A stretch of DNA of 64,000 nucleotides from CAYUWG01 sp964448285. GTDB taxonomy: Bacteria; Bacteroidota; Ignavibacteria; SZUA-365. This document shows positions 18,055-26,544 of this stretch, one piece after another. The notes beneath the pieces were generated by a model. It made no database searches. It saw only the letters and a list, made by a program, of their open reading frames with translations, and had not been told where the DNA came from. Location of the stretch: assembly GCA_964448285.1 (NCBI GenBank), contig CAYUWG010000005.1, forward strand, positions 1 through 64,000, in the 5' to 3' direction. Made by a program: the position numbers and the translations under genes. The number at the start of each line of letters is the position of its first letter. Position 1 is the stretch's first letter.

Positions 18055-18084
18055 GCAAATCGGATTTGCAATTGATTGCGAATC
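18055..18084. promoter_or_regulatory. Two adjacent palindromes 230-265 bases upstream of narC
   Basis: GCAAATC-G-GATTTGC is a perfect 15-base palindrome (18055-18069), followed after four bases by GATT-GCG-AATC (18074-18084). The second overlaps TTGATTGCGAATCG, which matches only the left half of an FNR/CRP-family site (TTGAT-N4-ATCAA). An anaerobic or nitrate-responsive regulator of the nar cluster is plausible but not demonstrated. Confidence 0.3.
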
Positions 18085-18640
18085 GACTGATCGCTTATTA
18101 TCATTAGGACGACTACTTTGAACAGCAGTTGAAAGAGGAAGTCTTTATTGATCCCCACGTATCAGTCTTCCCACATATTCGAATCGTAACGAGTTCGATC
18201 TGTAACCCCAACTCACTTATGACCAACTCGAAAGCATAGAATCCAGTAAACGGAACTCCGTGGAGTTGGAAATATGACAGGAACAAGAAAAACACCTTGT
18301 TTGAAGCAACCAGCGAAGGACTGAATACAGGCAATCTTTGCAACGACATTCGCATACGGGAAGACCTTTCGAGAGGACCTAGCGGCTTACTATTATATGC
18401 CCGTATCGCTTTCAGCCATCAGCTTTCAGCCATCAGCTATGCGCCTGGCGGCTTACTATTATGCGCCCGTATCCCTGGACCGCCCGCAACAAAAACAACA
18501 GACACAGCGATCCGACCACGCCGCGGGATCGAGCTTATCCGCAACCGGGCGGGAGGGCGGTTTGGCGGCGCGGGTGTTTCAGGTGATCCGGTGAGACCAT
18601 CACGGTGCGATTGTTTCTTCTGATCCCTTTATCCTTCCGA
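18085..18640. other. Intergenic stretch without a convincing gene
   Basis: No frame here looks like a protein gene. An 80-codon open frame on the minus strand (18113-18355) has a hydrophobic segment (VFFLFLSYFQLHGVPF) but no ribosome site and no recognisable family, and a plus frame at 18297-18623 consists mainly of translated repeats. The stretch separates the minus-strand nar block from the plus-strand secreted-protein array and contains the short repeats listed separately. It may hold promoters for both sides. Confidence 0.45.
18382..18469. repeat. Short direct and tandem repeats
   Basis: GCGGCTTACTATTAT occurs at 18382-18396 and again at 18448-18462, each followed by a near-identical CCGTAT-containing tail. 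Between them a 14-base unit, GCTTTCAGCCATCA, is repeated twice in tandem (18408-18435). Similar CAGCTTTCAGCCATCAGC tracts are common as dispersed intergenic repeats in bacterial genomes; no coding role is apparent. Confidence 0.7.
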
Positions 18641-18721
18641 AAAACCAATGAATATGGGCCGTTTTTGGCATGATTCGAGTGAAACGCTCTTGCGGCCGAA
18701 GTTTGAGAAAAATCGGCGACG

Positions 18722-18750
18722 CCGGGAAAAATACCATGAATATGGGATGC
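18722..18750 (+). repeat. 29-base dispersed repeat, copy 1
   Basis: An identical 29-base sequence, CCGGGAAAAATACCATGAAT followed by ATGGGATGC, occurs here and at 20667-20695. Each copy lies 45-60 bases upstream of a beta-propeller T9SS protein gene. A shorter relative (CCAATGAATATGGGC) is found at about 18646-18660. The copies may be an intergenic element or the edges of a duplication. Confidence 0.75.
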
Positions 18751-18794
18751 GAGAGAGAAATTCATCCAGTAGATTAATAGCCGAAAAACTTCAT

Positions 18795-20120
18795 ATGAAA
18801 CACGTTCCAATTCTCGTCCTTTTTCACTTCTTCGCTTCATCTCCCCTCCTCTCCCAGACCCAATACCGCGAGATTCCCCTGCCGTTTCCCGACTCGACCC
18901 GCTTCCGGGTGCAGTTCGTGGATTCGACGCACGGATGGATCACCGGCAAGACCGGCTCGATCCTGCGCACTACCGACGGCGGACTCTCTTGGGAAGAACT
19001 CCGCACACCATATCCAAGGCCCAACATCGAGGACATGCGCTTCCTCGACAGGGACTATGGCATTCTCTGGGCGAACTACCCGGAGAATATCTACGATGGC
19101 CGCATGTACCAGACCTTCAATGGAGGAACGGACTGGGTTCAGATTCCTTTACCATACGATTCAGTATGGATATTTCCACATTTCGTAATCGGAAAAAGGA
19201 GGAACATCCTCTACGATTATTCATTTTTCCCGTTGGACCGGAACAGCATTGCTATCAATGGACAATATTGGTTCCAACAAGGACGAGCCAGCAGGGATTT
19301 CCTTACCCGCACCACGGACGGAGGGCAGACGTGGATACATGCGAACCGCCCGCCGGCCGGAGGAAACGGCTTCTTTCCCCATGATTCGGGTAGATGGTCC
19401 TTTCTCCGTGGTGAAATGCGGATACCGTTTGGCACACCGCTCGGGTCCTTCTCTACCAGCACGGATTACGGAGAGACGTGGCCGCCGCCGCATCAGTGGT
19501 GGGTCGACGTTCCCATCTTAGGTGGGCAGTTCTGGGACTCGAAGAAAGGCGTCGTGTTCGGTACGGAGGGACATCTCTCTCTCACCAAGGATGGGGGGGA
19601 GACGTGGATAGATCTGCGTGCTCCACCGGACGGCCATTCTGCTGTATTTGTCAAGGACGTGACGTTATATATGGTTTCATGGTGGGGCTATCTCTGGCTG
19701 ACAGAGAATTGGCAGAGTGGACACAATAGTAAACTCATCCACAATAATGCGCTCAACGTCACCTCCGCCGGGGAGCGAGTGCTGTTTCTTACCGCGGATG
19801 GGAAACTCTTCGAAATCGTGGACAACACCGTCGGCATCGCGAGCATCCCTCTTCGCGAGTCGTCAGTGGAGTTCATCGTTGGGCCGAATCCAGCAGTTCA
19901 TTCGGTCACGATCGCATCAGCTTCGGAACGGACAGGTGTCCTTACATTCCGCATCTACAATATCTACGGAGAGCAGGTCGCAGGCTCTCGATCACTCGCC
20001 CTGCAACCCTGGGAACGTTCCATCACGTTCTCCACACACGCGCTTCCGAACGGGGTGTATTTCGTACGCGCTTCCGGTTGGACGCATACGGCGGTCAGGA
20101 AACTGATCGTCGCAAGGTAA
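18795..20120 (+). CDS. Secreted beta-propeller (YCF48/BNR-like) protein with T9SS sorting domain
   Basis: A 441-residue exported protein. The start at 18795 (MKHVPILVLFHFFASSPLLSQ) is chosen because it gives a clean signal peptide with SLLSQ-type cleavage; the frame is open further upstream but that part covers a dispersed repeat. The body has repeated Asp-box/BNR signatures (RTTDGGLSWEE, RTTDGGQTWIH, LTKDGGETWID), as in YCF48/photosystem assembly-like and sialidase-type propellers, suggesting a surface binding or carbohydrate-related role without a recognisable active site. The last 80 residues (FIVGPNPAVHSVTI ... RIYNIYGEQV ... LPNGVYFVRA) form a type A sorting domain for the type IX system. 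A paralogue lies at 20752-22200. The exact ligand is unknown. Confidence 0.8.
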   Translation: MKHVPILVLFHFFASSPLLSQTQYREIPLPFPDSTRFRVQFVDSTHGWITGKTGSILRTTDGGLSWEELRTPYPRPNIEDMRFLDRDYGILWANYPENIYDGRMYQTFNGGTDWVQIPLPYDSVWIFPHFVIGKRRNILYDYSFFPLDRNSIAINGQYWFQQGRASRDFLTRTTDGGQTWIHANRPPAGGNGFFPHDSGRWSFLRGEMRIPFGTPLGSFSTSTDYGETWPPPHQWWVDVPILGGQFWDSKKGVVFGTEGHLSLTKDGGETWIDLRAPPDGHSAVFVKDVTLYMVSWWGYLWLTENWQSGHNSKLIHNNALNVTSAGERVLFLTADGKLFEIVDNTVGIASIPLRESSVEFIVGPNPAVHSVTIASASERTGVLTFRIYNIYGEQVAGSRSLALQPWERSITFSTHALPNGVYFVRASGWTHTAVRKLIVAR

Positions 20121-20156
20121 TCAACTCAACCATCACAACAACACAAGGAGTGCGAC

Positions 20157-20684
20157 ATGAAAACACGTGTCTTCTTCTCTTTCCTCATCATTCTCGTCCT
20201 GGGTACGAATCTTTCGGCCCAGACGATTCCGAACAGCCGGGACTGGTACGTGCCCTGGCTCCAACATGCTCAGCGCAATACGTCCTGGAATGAACCATAT
20301 TTCTATGCGACGACTCGAGCGGACATGGCCCAACGTTTCAGTTACGACCTTGCGTCGTACATTCTTCCGGCGTATCTCTACGCGACACAGATTCCCGCCA
20401 TTCCGCAGGCTCAGCGGGACGATTATCTCGACGTGGTGCGACAGAAGGTCGAGCGCATGTTCGGTACCACGGATCCGATCAACTACTTCGGCGACGTGCC
20501 GGCAAACATCGCCGCTCAACCGAACGGTCTCAATGACGGTTTCACCGGCTGGGCGAACTGCGGCGTCACAGGTACAATTATCCTCCCGAAAACATCTGAA
20601 GTACTTGATGACCATGATTTCGACATTTCATCACATTCCGAAAACCATCACGAAAAACGATCGACACCGGGAAAAATACCATGA
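20157..20684 (+). pseudogene. Truncated secreted-protein gene (N-terminal part only)
   Basis: Starts with a good ribosome site (AAGGAG seven bases before ATG) and a signal peptide (MKTRVFFSFLIILVLGTNLSA), followed by an aromatic-rich region (DWYVPWLQHAQRN, DLASYILPAYLYATQ, YFGDVPANIAAQ). After about residue 140 (WANCGVTGT) the sequence turns into low-quality translation (SHSENHHEKRSTPGKIP) that runs into the 29-base repeat at 20667, so the original gene was probably longer. The segment around residues 65-115 is similar to the broken gene at 22226-22605. The family is not recognised. It follows the first propeller gene by 36 bases, suggesting an ancestral two-gene unit. It could also be read as a short intact protein. 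Confidence 0.55.
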
Positions 20685-20695
20685 ATATGGGATGC
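20667..20695 (+). repeat. 29-base dispersed repeat, copy 2
   Basis: Second exact copy of the element at 18722-18750. It overlaps the end of the truncated gene 20157-20684 and precedes the second propeller gene by 56 bases. The similarity extends weakly for about 15 bases upstream (GAAAAA-rich). It marks the boundary between the two tandem units. Confidence 0.75.
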
Positions 20696-20751
20696 ACCCG
20701 AAAAACATTTGTGCAGATTACACGCGAAAGAAAACAAAGAAAGGATACCCG

Positions 20752-22200
20752 ATGAAAAATACCATTCTCACTCTCCTGGCTTCGATTTTCGTCCAAACAC
20801 TCTACGCACAGTGGATGGAGGTGAAACTCCCGCGCCTCAACCAGCAAACACCGCTTATTTCCGTCGAGTGGCCCGACTCTTCGACCGGTTACGTCTTTGA
20901 TTTACGAGGCGTGTACTACAAGACGACTGATGCGGGCACGATCTGGACTGTGGACTCACTCCAACCGCGTCCGTCGGAAGGGTTCTCTCTTCGATATGCG
21001 GACTTCATTACACCGAAGTTCGGAATTGCGTCTTTTCAATGGCGTCCAGGGTTAGATTCTTTAATCTATTTTACAACTGACGGAGGAACAACCTGGACCT
21101 CAAGGCTAATTCCTCTGAAAAACGCGTCATTTTGGGGATCCACTAATATGCCATATAGCAGGATTCGACTTCTCGGTTTGAACCGTTGGTTTCTCCATTA
21201 CATGATAGAGAACTTTACACAACGATATGCGGCTGAACAGACATATTTCTCATCTGATCAAGGTTTGAGTTGGTTTCTTTTGGGAGAAGATACACTACGT
21301 GAAGGCGATCTTTCAGCGATGTGCTATATCGTGCTCGACTCATTACACCAGTACAAGTTCTATGTCGATAATTACTTCGACAGCATCGACAGTTGGGTAC
21401 GAACAACCACGGATGGAGGCAAGACGTGGTGGCGCATCCGCAATCCGAGCAATCCCTTGGCTGAGCAGTATTACCGAGGGATGGGGTTCAAAACAATTCA
21501 TACGATCAGTGACACGGGTATTGCAATCGTGGCTCAATCCTCACATCTGTGGCCACCGGGCGGGTCGTACGGTCTCGTCACGACGGATATTCGATATAAA
21601 GACATGTTCGAGGGGTGGGAGAGTTTTGCACTTCCTTGGTTTGGCTCGGCAACTGCCGATGTCACGTATAATGATGGAATACTGTATGCCGTAACGAACT
21701 CCTCAGGACCAGTCGGATACAATGATAGTTTGTGGATCAGGAACGTTCATAACTCTTCGATTGATAAAGGATTCAACGGCCCAAGAATCTGGGATATATG
21801 GACTTCTTCCAGAGACATGTTATGGGGTTTGACGCCTCATGGAGGCGGTGTGTCTCCGAATCGACTTTACCGATTCGATCGTAGATTGGTATCGGTGATG
21901 GAAACAAAACCGCTTCCGACAGGCGAGGGCATGCGCATGTATCCCAATCCGATGCATGGAAAGTCCGAGATTACACTGACGTATGAACTTGCAGAACGTG
22001 TGAGGGAAGCGACGATCAGCATTTATGACGTCTTCGGGCGAAACGTTTCATCAATTTCTCTTGGTGAGCGAAACCGAGGTCCGAATCGGGATACGATAGA
22101 CCTCTCATCCTTGGCAATAACTGTTTTCCACGGCCTATATGTGATTGTCCTTTCAACACCATATAAAGTCCTTTCCTCAACGACAGCGATCTTCTTTTAA
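20752..22200 (+). CDS. Secreted beta-propeller (YCF48/BNR-like) protein with T9SS sorting domain, paralogue
   Basis: A 482-residue exported protein. The start at 20752 has AAAGGA eight bases upstream and gives a signal peptide (MKNTILTLLASIFVQTLYAQ). BNR/Asp-box-like repeats are visible (KTTDAGTIWT, YFTTDGGTTWTS, RTTTDGGKTWWR) and the overall plan matches the protein at 18795-20120. The C-terminus (GEGMRMYPNPMHGKSEITL ... SIYDVFGRNVSS) is a type A T9SS sorting domain, although its final strand (KVLSSTTAIFF) is unusual. It probably arose by duplication of the upstream unit. No catalytic residues are evident. It is a surface or cell-released protein of unknown ligand. Confidence 0.8.
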   Translation: MKNTILTLLASIFVQTLYAQWMEVKLPRLNQQTPLISVEWPDSSTGYVFDLRGVYYKTTDAGTIWTVDSLQPRPSEGFSLRYADFITPKFGIASFQWRPGLDSLIYFTTDGGTTWTSRLIPLKNASFWGSTNMPYSRIRLLGLNRWFLHYMIENFTQRYAAEQTYFSSDQGLSWFLLGEDTLREGDLSAMCYIVLDSLHQYKFYVDNYFDSIDSWVRTTTDGGKTWWRIRNPSNPLAEQYYRGMGFKTIHTISDTGIAIVAQSSHLWPPGGSYGLVTTDIRYKDMFEGWESFALPWFGSATADVTYNDGILYAVTNSSGPVGYNDSLWIRNVHNSSIDKGFNGPRIWDIWTSSRDMLWGLTPHGGGVSPNRLYRFDRRLVSVMETKPLPTGEGMRMYPNPMHGKSEITLTYELAERVREATISIYDVFGRNVSSISLGERNRGPNRDTIDLSSLAITVFHGLYVIVLSTPYKVLSSTTAIFF

Positions 22201-22225
22201 ACAACAAACCAATGGAGATGATGAA

Positions 22226-22605
22226 ATGAAATCAACCATAGTTTTCACCAAAATCCTTCTTGCTTTTTTACTCACTGTGTCAGTTGCGCAGGCACAACAA
22301 ATGGATTTACAATGAAGCATTCTTAAACTCGCCAAATTCAAACTATCAGCAAATTCAAAACTATTTTCGGACTCTCAATCCTAACTTTCAACCTGGATCA
22401 AGAATCCTTGGAAGTAATATCGCAGGTTACGATCTCGGCCGTTATGCCCTGCATTCTCTTATGTGGTACCACAAAACATGGGAGCGTACGCCTGAATACC
22501 AAACCGCAACCGACGATGAAAAACTGCAGTTCCTTGTTCAACTGCGGAATAAGATCGATACTATGACCACGGAGCCGTATTTCCGAGATGTGAGTCTCTG
22601 CGCAA
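22226..22605 (+). pseudogene. Frameshifted, truncated paralogue of the gene at 20157
   Basis: A GGAG ribosome site and ATG at 22226 open a signal peptide (MKSTIVFTKILLAFLLTVSVAQAQ) that hits a TGA at 22313-22315, while the mature part (WIYNEAFLNSPNSNYQQ ... DLGRYALHSLMWYHKTW ... TEPYFRDV) continues in another frame to about 22600. A single-base change near the end of the signal sequence therefore separates the two. The DLxxY...PYFRDV portion resembles DLASY...INYFGDV of the fragment at 20157-20684. The gene then ends abruptly at the narH-derived segment. It follows the second propeller gene by 25 bases, repeating the unit structure. Confidence 0.7.
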
Positions 22606-22729
22606 ATGCATCGGCGGAATCACGAAGCGGTCGTCGAACGTGCAGGGCGACATCAGCATGTAAATCGCTTCCGCTTCTTCGACCGTGCTGTCGGCGGCGT
22701 GCAGCATGTTCTCCGCGTACTCCTTCGTC
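22606..22729 (-). repeat. 124-base copy of the narH 3' region
   Basis: This segment matches 11754-11877, inside the 3' part of narH, at 120 of 124 bases with no gaps and in the same orientation on the plus strand. Read as narH it encodes EYAENMLHAADSTVEEAEA and onward, with Lys-to-Met, Thr-to-Met and Leu-to-Pro changes plus one silent change. It lies directly after a broken secreted-protein gene, has no start signal and cannot make a NarH domain. It may come from this narH, from a second narH elsewhere, or from an assembly join. Confidence 0.9.
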
Positions 22730-22965
22730 TTAACAACGAACTTCTAACAGTAACCAATCCCAGCTTTTCTCAACAATCTCTCGTTGTACGTTATTTCACG
22801 TAAGTGGTCTTTGAATTCAATCACGCGAAATGGAATGCAAAGCTTTCGCGAACACGGCTTTGCAACGATGTCGTTGCCAGACGCAACGCGTTCGCTGAGA
22901 GGTTGACCGTTTACAGGTTGAATCGCAAACAGAGGCAGCGCGCTACACGGTGCGACAGCGATTCG

Positions 22966-24135
22966 CTATAAAACTTCTTTCCTCGGTATTCGAGCTGTAA
23001 ACGAATTCCCCTCATCGTCCGAGAGGAGTTCAAGATCAGGGACAGCCGCCAATGCCCTTCGAATCCCTGTGCCGATCCCTCGGTAGGGCAATTCCTTCGT
23101 GGCGAACGATGCAATCAACGGATTACGGATGATCGATACGCCGTTTTTAATGTTCTCTACTGTGAGGTTGTTGGGCAGAGCGCCAGGGCTGATCAGTTCG
23201 ATACGGTTCTCAAAAATAAAAATGCGCCATGGCGCAGAGATGAAATAATCGCGATGCAACAACGCATTGACGACCAGCTCTTCCAATGCCTGTACCGGTA
23301 CTTCAAGATCGCCTTCCGTGTTGAAATCCTTCCCCGCTTGAAGATGACGGAGATTCCGTGTGAGAAAGGACATCATTCTCTTGTATAAGTCCCGTACACT
23401 CCCTTTGATGTCTTCGCTGTCCCGGTACTTCATGCCCGCAGGATCATTGCCGACGAAGGACACTGCCTTTACGACAAACGCCGGTCGGTGGCGCTGCGGA
23501 TCGCGTCCAAAAAGAAGTAGCCCAGCCAGATTCAAGAAGCTGTCCCGAGCCAAGCCAAGATTATGGCATAACCGGATCAACGAAAGGCCATCCCTTTCAA
23601 GGGTTCTTTCGAGCGTCTCTCCGTATTGTCTTTCAAAGAACTCACGGAAATGATCGATGTCGATATCCCGTTCTGTAGTCCCTTCTACCGGAACTTCATC
23701 CGCGTGAACAATCTCAGCGTTCTGGAACAACCGCTGTATTTCTTCGCGCGATGTAACCCTCCTTTTGTCCGCACCTGATTTCATCCAGAATACGCCGTTG
23801 TTATCGGAATACGGCTTTGAAATGCCTTTGGGCACGGAGATGACCATGACAAGCTTGTCGCCGACCAAGATGTTTTCAGTAGTCGGGCTGATCGATGGGC
23901 GCACACGCTCGGTCGCAGAGTTGGACAGGAGTTGATCGATGCGACGGACATCGTCCGTGGAAAGGCCGGTTATCTTTCCATCATCGCTGACGCCAACGAG
24001 GATATTTCCGCCCTTCGCGTTGGAGAATGCGACAAGGTCTCCGGCAAGTGATTCCGCGTTCGTTATGTTCTGCTTGAACTGCGTACGACTATCTTCGCCA
24101 CGTTCGATTTGTGCAATGAGTTCTTTTACTTCCAT
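22966..24135 (-). CDS. AlbA_2 (Schlafen-type) DNA-binding / RecG-like ATPase-fold protein
   Basis: A 389-residue protein with an N-terminal AlbA_2 domain (EDSRTQFKQNITNAESLAGDL, then LVAFSNAKGGNILVGVSDDG) and a C-terminal HATPase_c_4-like region (LEELVVNALLHRDYF near residue 290, ENRIELISPGALPNNLT near 315, GIGTGIRRAL near 355). Such proteins are annotated as putative transcriptional regulators or RecG-like helicases, and some AlbA_2/Schlafen proteins act in phage defence; the role here is not known. The start at 24135 (MEVKELIAQIERGE) is chosen because homologues begin near this point; the frame is open for 63 further codons that look non-coding. It stands alone, convergent with the upstream plus-strand array and divergent from the S9 peptidase. 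Confidence 0.8.
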   Translation of the reverse strand: MEVKELIAQIERGEDSRTQFKQNITNAESLAGDLVAFSNAKGGNILVGVSDDGKITGLSTDDVRRIDQLLSNSATERVRPSISPTTENILVGDKLVMVISVPKGISKPYSDNNGVFWMKSGADKRRVTSREEIQRLFQNAEIVHADEVPVEGTTERDIDIDHFREFFERQYGETLERTLERDGLSLIRLCHNLGLARDSFLNLAGLLLFGRDPQRHRPAFVVKAVSFVGNDPAGMKYRDSEDIKGSVRDLYKRMMSFLTRNLRHLQAGKDFNTEGDLEVPVQALEELVVNALLHRDYFISAPWRIFIFENRIELISPGALPNNLTVENIKNGVSIIRNPLIASFATKELPYRGIGTGIRRALAAVPDLELLSDDEGNSFTARIPRKEVL

Positions 24136-24354
24136 GAATTTATGCCGCTTCCAAGAGTCTTCGTTCGATTCGCCCGGCGGAATCAATTTACCTTTTCGCC
24201 TCTCAAGCGACAAAGACATTCCGAAGCCATCATTGCGCTGCGGACTTGTCTTTCCATTCGCCCTTTTATCAACAGCGTGAAATTTCTCTGTCGGATTCGG
24301 CTTCCCTTTCCGTATTTTCCCCACGGCACTGATTCAGTTTTCTTGGAGTTCAAC

Positions 24355-26499
24355 ATGCATCGTTTCATTCCTCTTCTTCTCACCGTTCTCTTCATCGCGC
24401 AGCCGTTTGCAGCGCAAAACTCGGACAGTACGCTCCGTTCGCTGACGCCGGAACAGCTTCAGCGAATTCTTGAAAAAGCGCAAAAGGAGACCGCATCGCT
24501 CGAGCGCATTCATTCAACGCTGCTGACGACGAAATCCTCGCATCGCATGACGCCGGAGATTCTCATGAGTCTCAAGCGCGTGAGCGACCCGCAGATTTCC
24601 CCGGATGGGAAGTGGGTGCTCTACTCGGTCAATGCCGTGAGCGTCGAGGAGAACAAGGGCAACACCGACCTCTGGCTCGTGCCGATCACTGGTGGGACGC
24701 CTCGACAGCTCACCACCGCAAAAGGCGGCGACTACAACGGCCGATGGTCACCCGACGGAAAGACGATCGCCTTCATCTCAACGCGCGATGGATCGCCGCA
24801 GATATACACTATCGAAGTGAGCGGCGGTGAAGCGAAGAAAATTTCGGACATGGAAGAAGGCGTTGGGAATCTCTCGTGGTCGCCGGACGGGAAGTGGTTC
24901 TCTTTCACCTCCGACGTCAAACTCGATAAGACGCTCCACGAAATGTATCCCGACCTGCCGAAAGCAAACGCGCGTGTCTATGACAGAATTCACGTGCGTC
25001 ACTGGGACACATGGAACGATGAGATGTACGAACATCTCTTCATCATGCCGAGCAACGGCGGCGTCGCGCGGGATCTCATGATCGGCGAACGTTACGACAC
25101 GCCGGACAAGCCCTTCGGCGGTGGCGAGCAGATCGCATGGTCGCCGGACTCGAAGGAAATCGCCTACACCTGCAAGAAAGTATCGAACTATGCCGAGAGC
25201 ACGAACACTGATATTTATATCGTGAACATCGAGTCGGGCGACACGCGCAATCTCACGCAGGGGCTTCCCGGTTTCGACCGCGACCCGCTCTACTCTCCCG
25301 ATGGGAAGTGGATCGCCTTTCATTCGATGGAGCGCGCGGGACACGAAGCCGACCGCAATCGCCTCATGCTCCTTGAGCGCGCCACGGGAAAGATCACGGA
25401 ACTCTCGAAGTCGCTCGACCAGTGGGTCGGTCATACCGAATGGGCGCCGGATAGCAAGTCGCTTTTCTTTTCCGCCGAGGACAAAGCGACGGTGCAGATC
25501 TATCAGATGCAGGTGAAAGACGGCTCATGGAAAGTCCTGACGAAAGGCGTCTATAATCACGATGCGGGATTATCGGTATCGAGCGATGGAAAGACACTCG
25601 TCGTGGGGCGACGCAATTTCAACCGCCCGACGGAATTATATACAATTCCCGTCGCGGGCGGCGAACCCAAACAAATCACCGACGTGAACGGCGAAGTATT
25701 CAAGAATATCCTCCCGGTAAAAATCGAAGAGCGCTGGATCACGAGCACGGACGGGAAGAACGTGCAGGCGTGGGTCGTTTATCCGCCGGACTTCGATCCG
25801 AGCCGGAAGTATCCGCTCATCACGTACTGTCAGGGCGGCCCTCAAGCGACGGTGAGCCAGTTCTTCAGCTATGCATGGAATTTCCTCCTCATGGCGTCAA
25901 ACGGTTACGTGGTTGTTGCGCCGAACCGCAGGGGTTTGCCGGGCTTCGGTCAGGAGTGGAATGACGCAATCAGCCGGGACTGGGGCGGCCAGCCGATGCA
26001 GGACATCCTTGCGTGCACCGATGCGCTGTTGAAGGAGCCGTTTATCGACCGCAACCGAGCGGCGGCCATTGGTGCAAGCGCGGGAGGCTATGCCGTCTTC
26101 TGGCTTGCGGGCAATCACCAGAAGCGCTTTAAAGCGTTCATCTCACACTGCGGCGTATTCAATCTCGAAAGCATGTACGGCGCGACTGAGGAGTTGTGGT
26201 TCGTCAACTGGGAGAACGGCGGGCCGTACTGGGATGCGAAATACAAAGCCGGCTACGACAAGCATTCGCCGCATCGCTTCGCGCAGAACTGGGATACACC
26301 CATCCTCATCATCACCGGTGAGAAGGATTACCGTGTGCCGTACACGCAAAGCCTGGAAGCCTTCACCGTTGCGCAGGTGAAAGGCATTCCATCGAAGCTG
26401 CTCTACTACCCGAGCGAAAACCACTGGGTGCTGAGGCCGCAGGAGCAGTTGCTGTGGTTCCGAGAGTTCTATGATTTCCTTGGGACATATTGCAAGTGA
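24355..26499 (+). CDS. S9 family peptidase (dipeptidyl/acylaminoacyl peptidase type), exported
   Basis: Serine peptidase of the prolyl oligopeptidase clan, 714 residues. The start at 24355 follows GGAG and gives a signal peptide (MHRFIPLLLTVLFIAQPFAAQ). Residues about 60-420 form a WD40/TolB-like propeller with repeated SPDGKW motifs; residues about 450-714 are the alpha/beta-hydrolase domain. The catalytic triad is visible: Ser575 in GASAGGY, Asp658 in GEKDYRVP and His690 in SENHWVL. It probably degrades peptides released from the N-terminus of oligopeptides in the periplasm. It is a single-gene unit, starting about 220 bases from the divergent AlbA_2 gene. Confidence 0.93.
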   Translation: MHRFIPLLLTVLFIAQPFAAQNSDSTLRSLTPEQLQRILEKAQKETASLERIHSTLLTTKSSHRMTPEILMSLKRVSDPQISPDGKWVLYSVNAVSVEENKGNTDLWLVPITGGTPRQLTTAKGGDYNGRWSPDGKTIAFISTRDGSPQIYTIEVSGGEAKKISDMEEGVGNLSWSPDGKWFSFTSDVKLDKTLHEMYPDLPKANARVYDRIHVRHWDTWNDEMYEHLFIMPSNGGVARDLMIGERYDTPDKPFGGGEQIAWSPDSKEIAYTCKKVSNYAESTNTDIYIVNIESGDTRNLTQGLPGFDRDPLYSPDGKWIAFHSMERAGHEADRNRLMLLERATGKITELSKSLDQWVGHTEWAPDSKSLFFSAEDKATVQIYQMQVKDGSWKVLTKGVYNHDAGLSVSSDGKTLVVGRRNFNRPTELYTIPVAGGEPKQITDVNGEVFKNILPVKIEERWITSTDGKNVQAWVVYPPDFDPSRKYPLITYCQGGPQATVSQFFSYAWNFLLMASNGYVVVAPNRRGLPGFGQEWNDAISRDWGGQPMQDILACTDALLKEPFIDRNRAAAIGASAGGYAVFWLAGNHQKRFKAFISHCGVFNLESMYGATEELWFVNWENGGPYWDAKYKAGYDKHSPHRFAQNWDTPILIITGEKDYRVPYTQSLEAFTVAQVKGIPSKLLYYPSENHWVLRPQEQLLWFREFYDFLGTYCK

Positions 26500-26544
26500 G
26501 AAGGGTGATGACAGAATTCAGTAACACGAACATGAGGAGATGCT

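Noticed and set aside
18113..18355. An 80-codon minus-strand frame in the intergenic region
   Set aside because: No ribosome site, no recognisable family and no coupling to a neighbour; kept only as a comment on the intergenic stretch.
18382..18469. A CRISPR array
   Set aside because: Only two copies of a 15-base repeat and one tandem pair exist, with no regular spacers and no cas genes.
18297..18623. A plus-strand frame made of translated short repeats
   Set aside because: The reading frame consists of the direct and tandem repeats listed separately and has no protein-like composition.
11754..22729. The pair of narH-like segments as the ends of a composite mobile element
   Set aside because: There are no inverted ends, transposase or target duplications, and one copy is an ordinary part of narH; plain duplication is simpler.
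24136..24324. N-terminal extension of the AlbA_2 protein
   Set aside because: Sixty-three extra codons are polar and unlike the family; the domain begins just after the later ATG at 24135.
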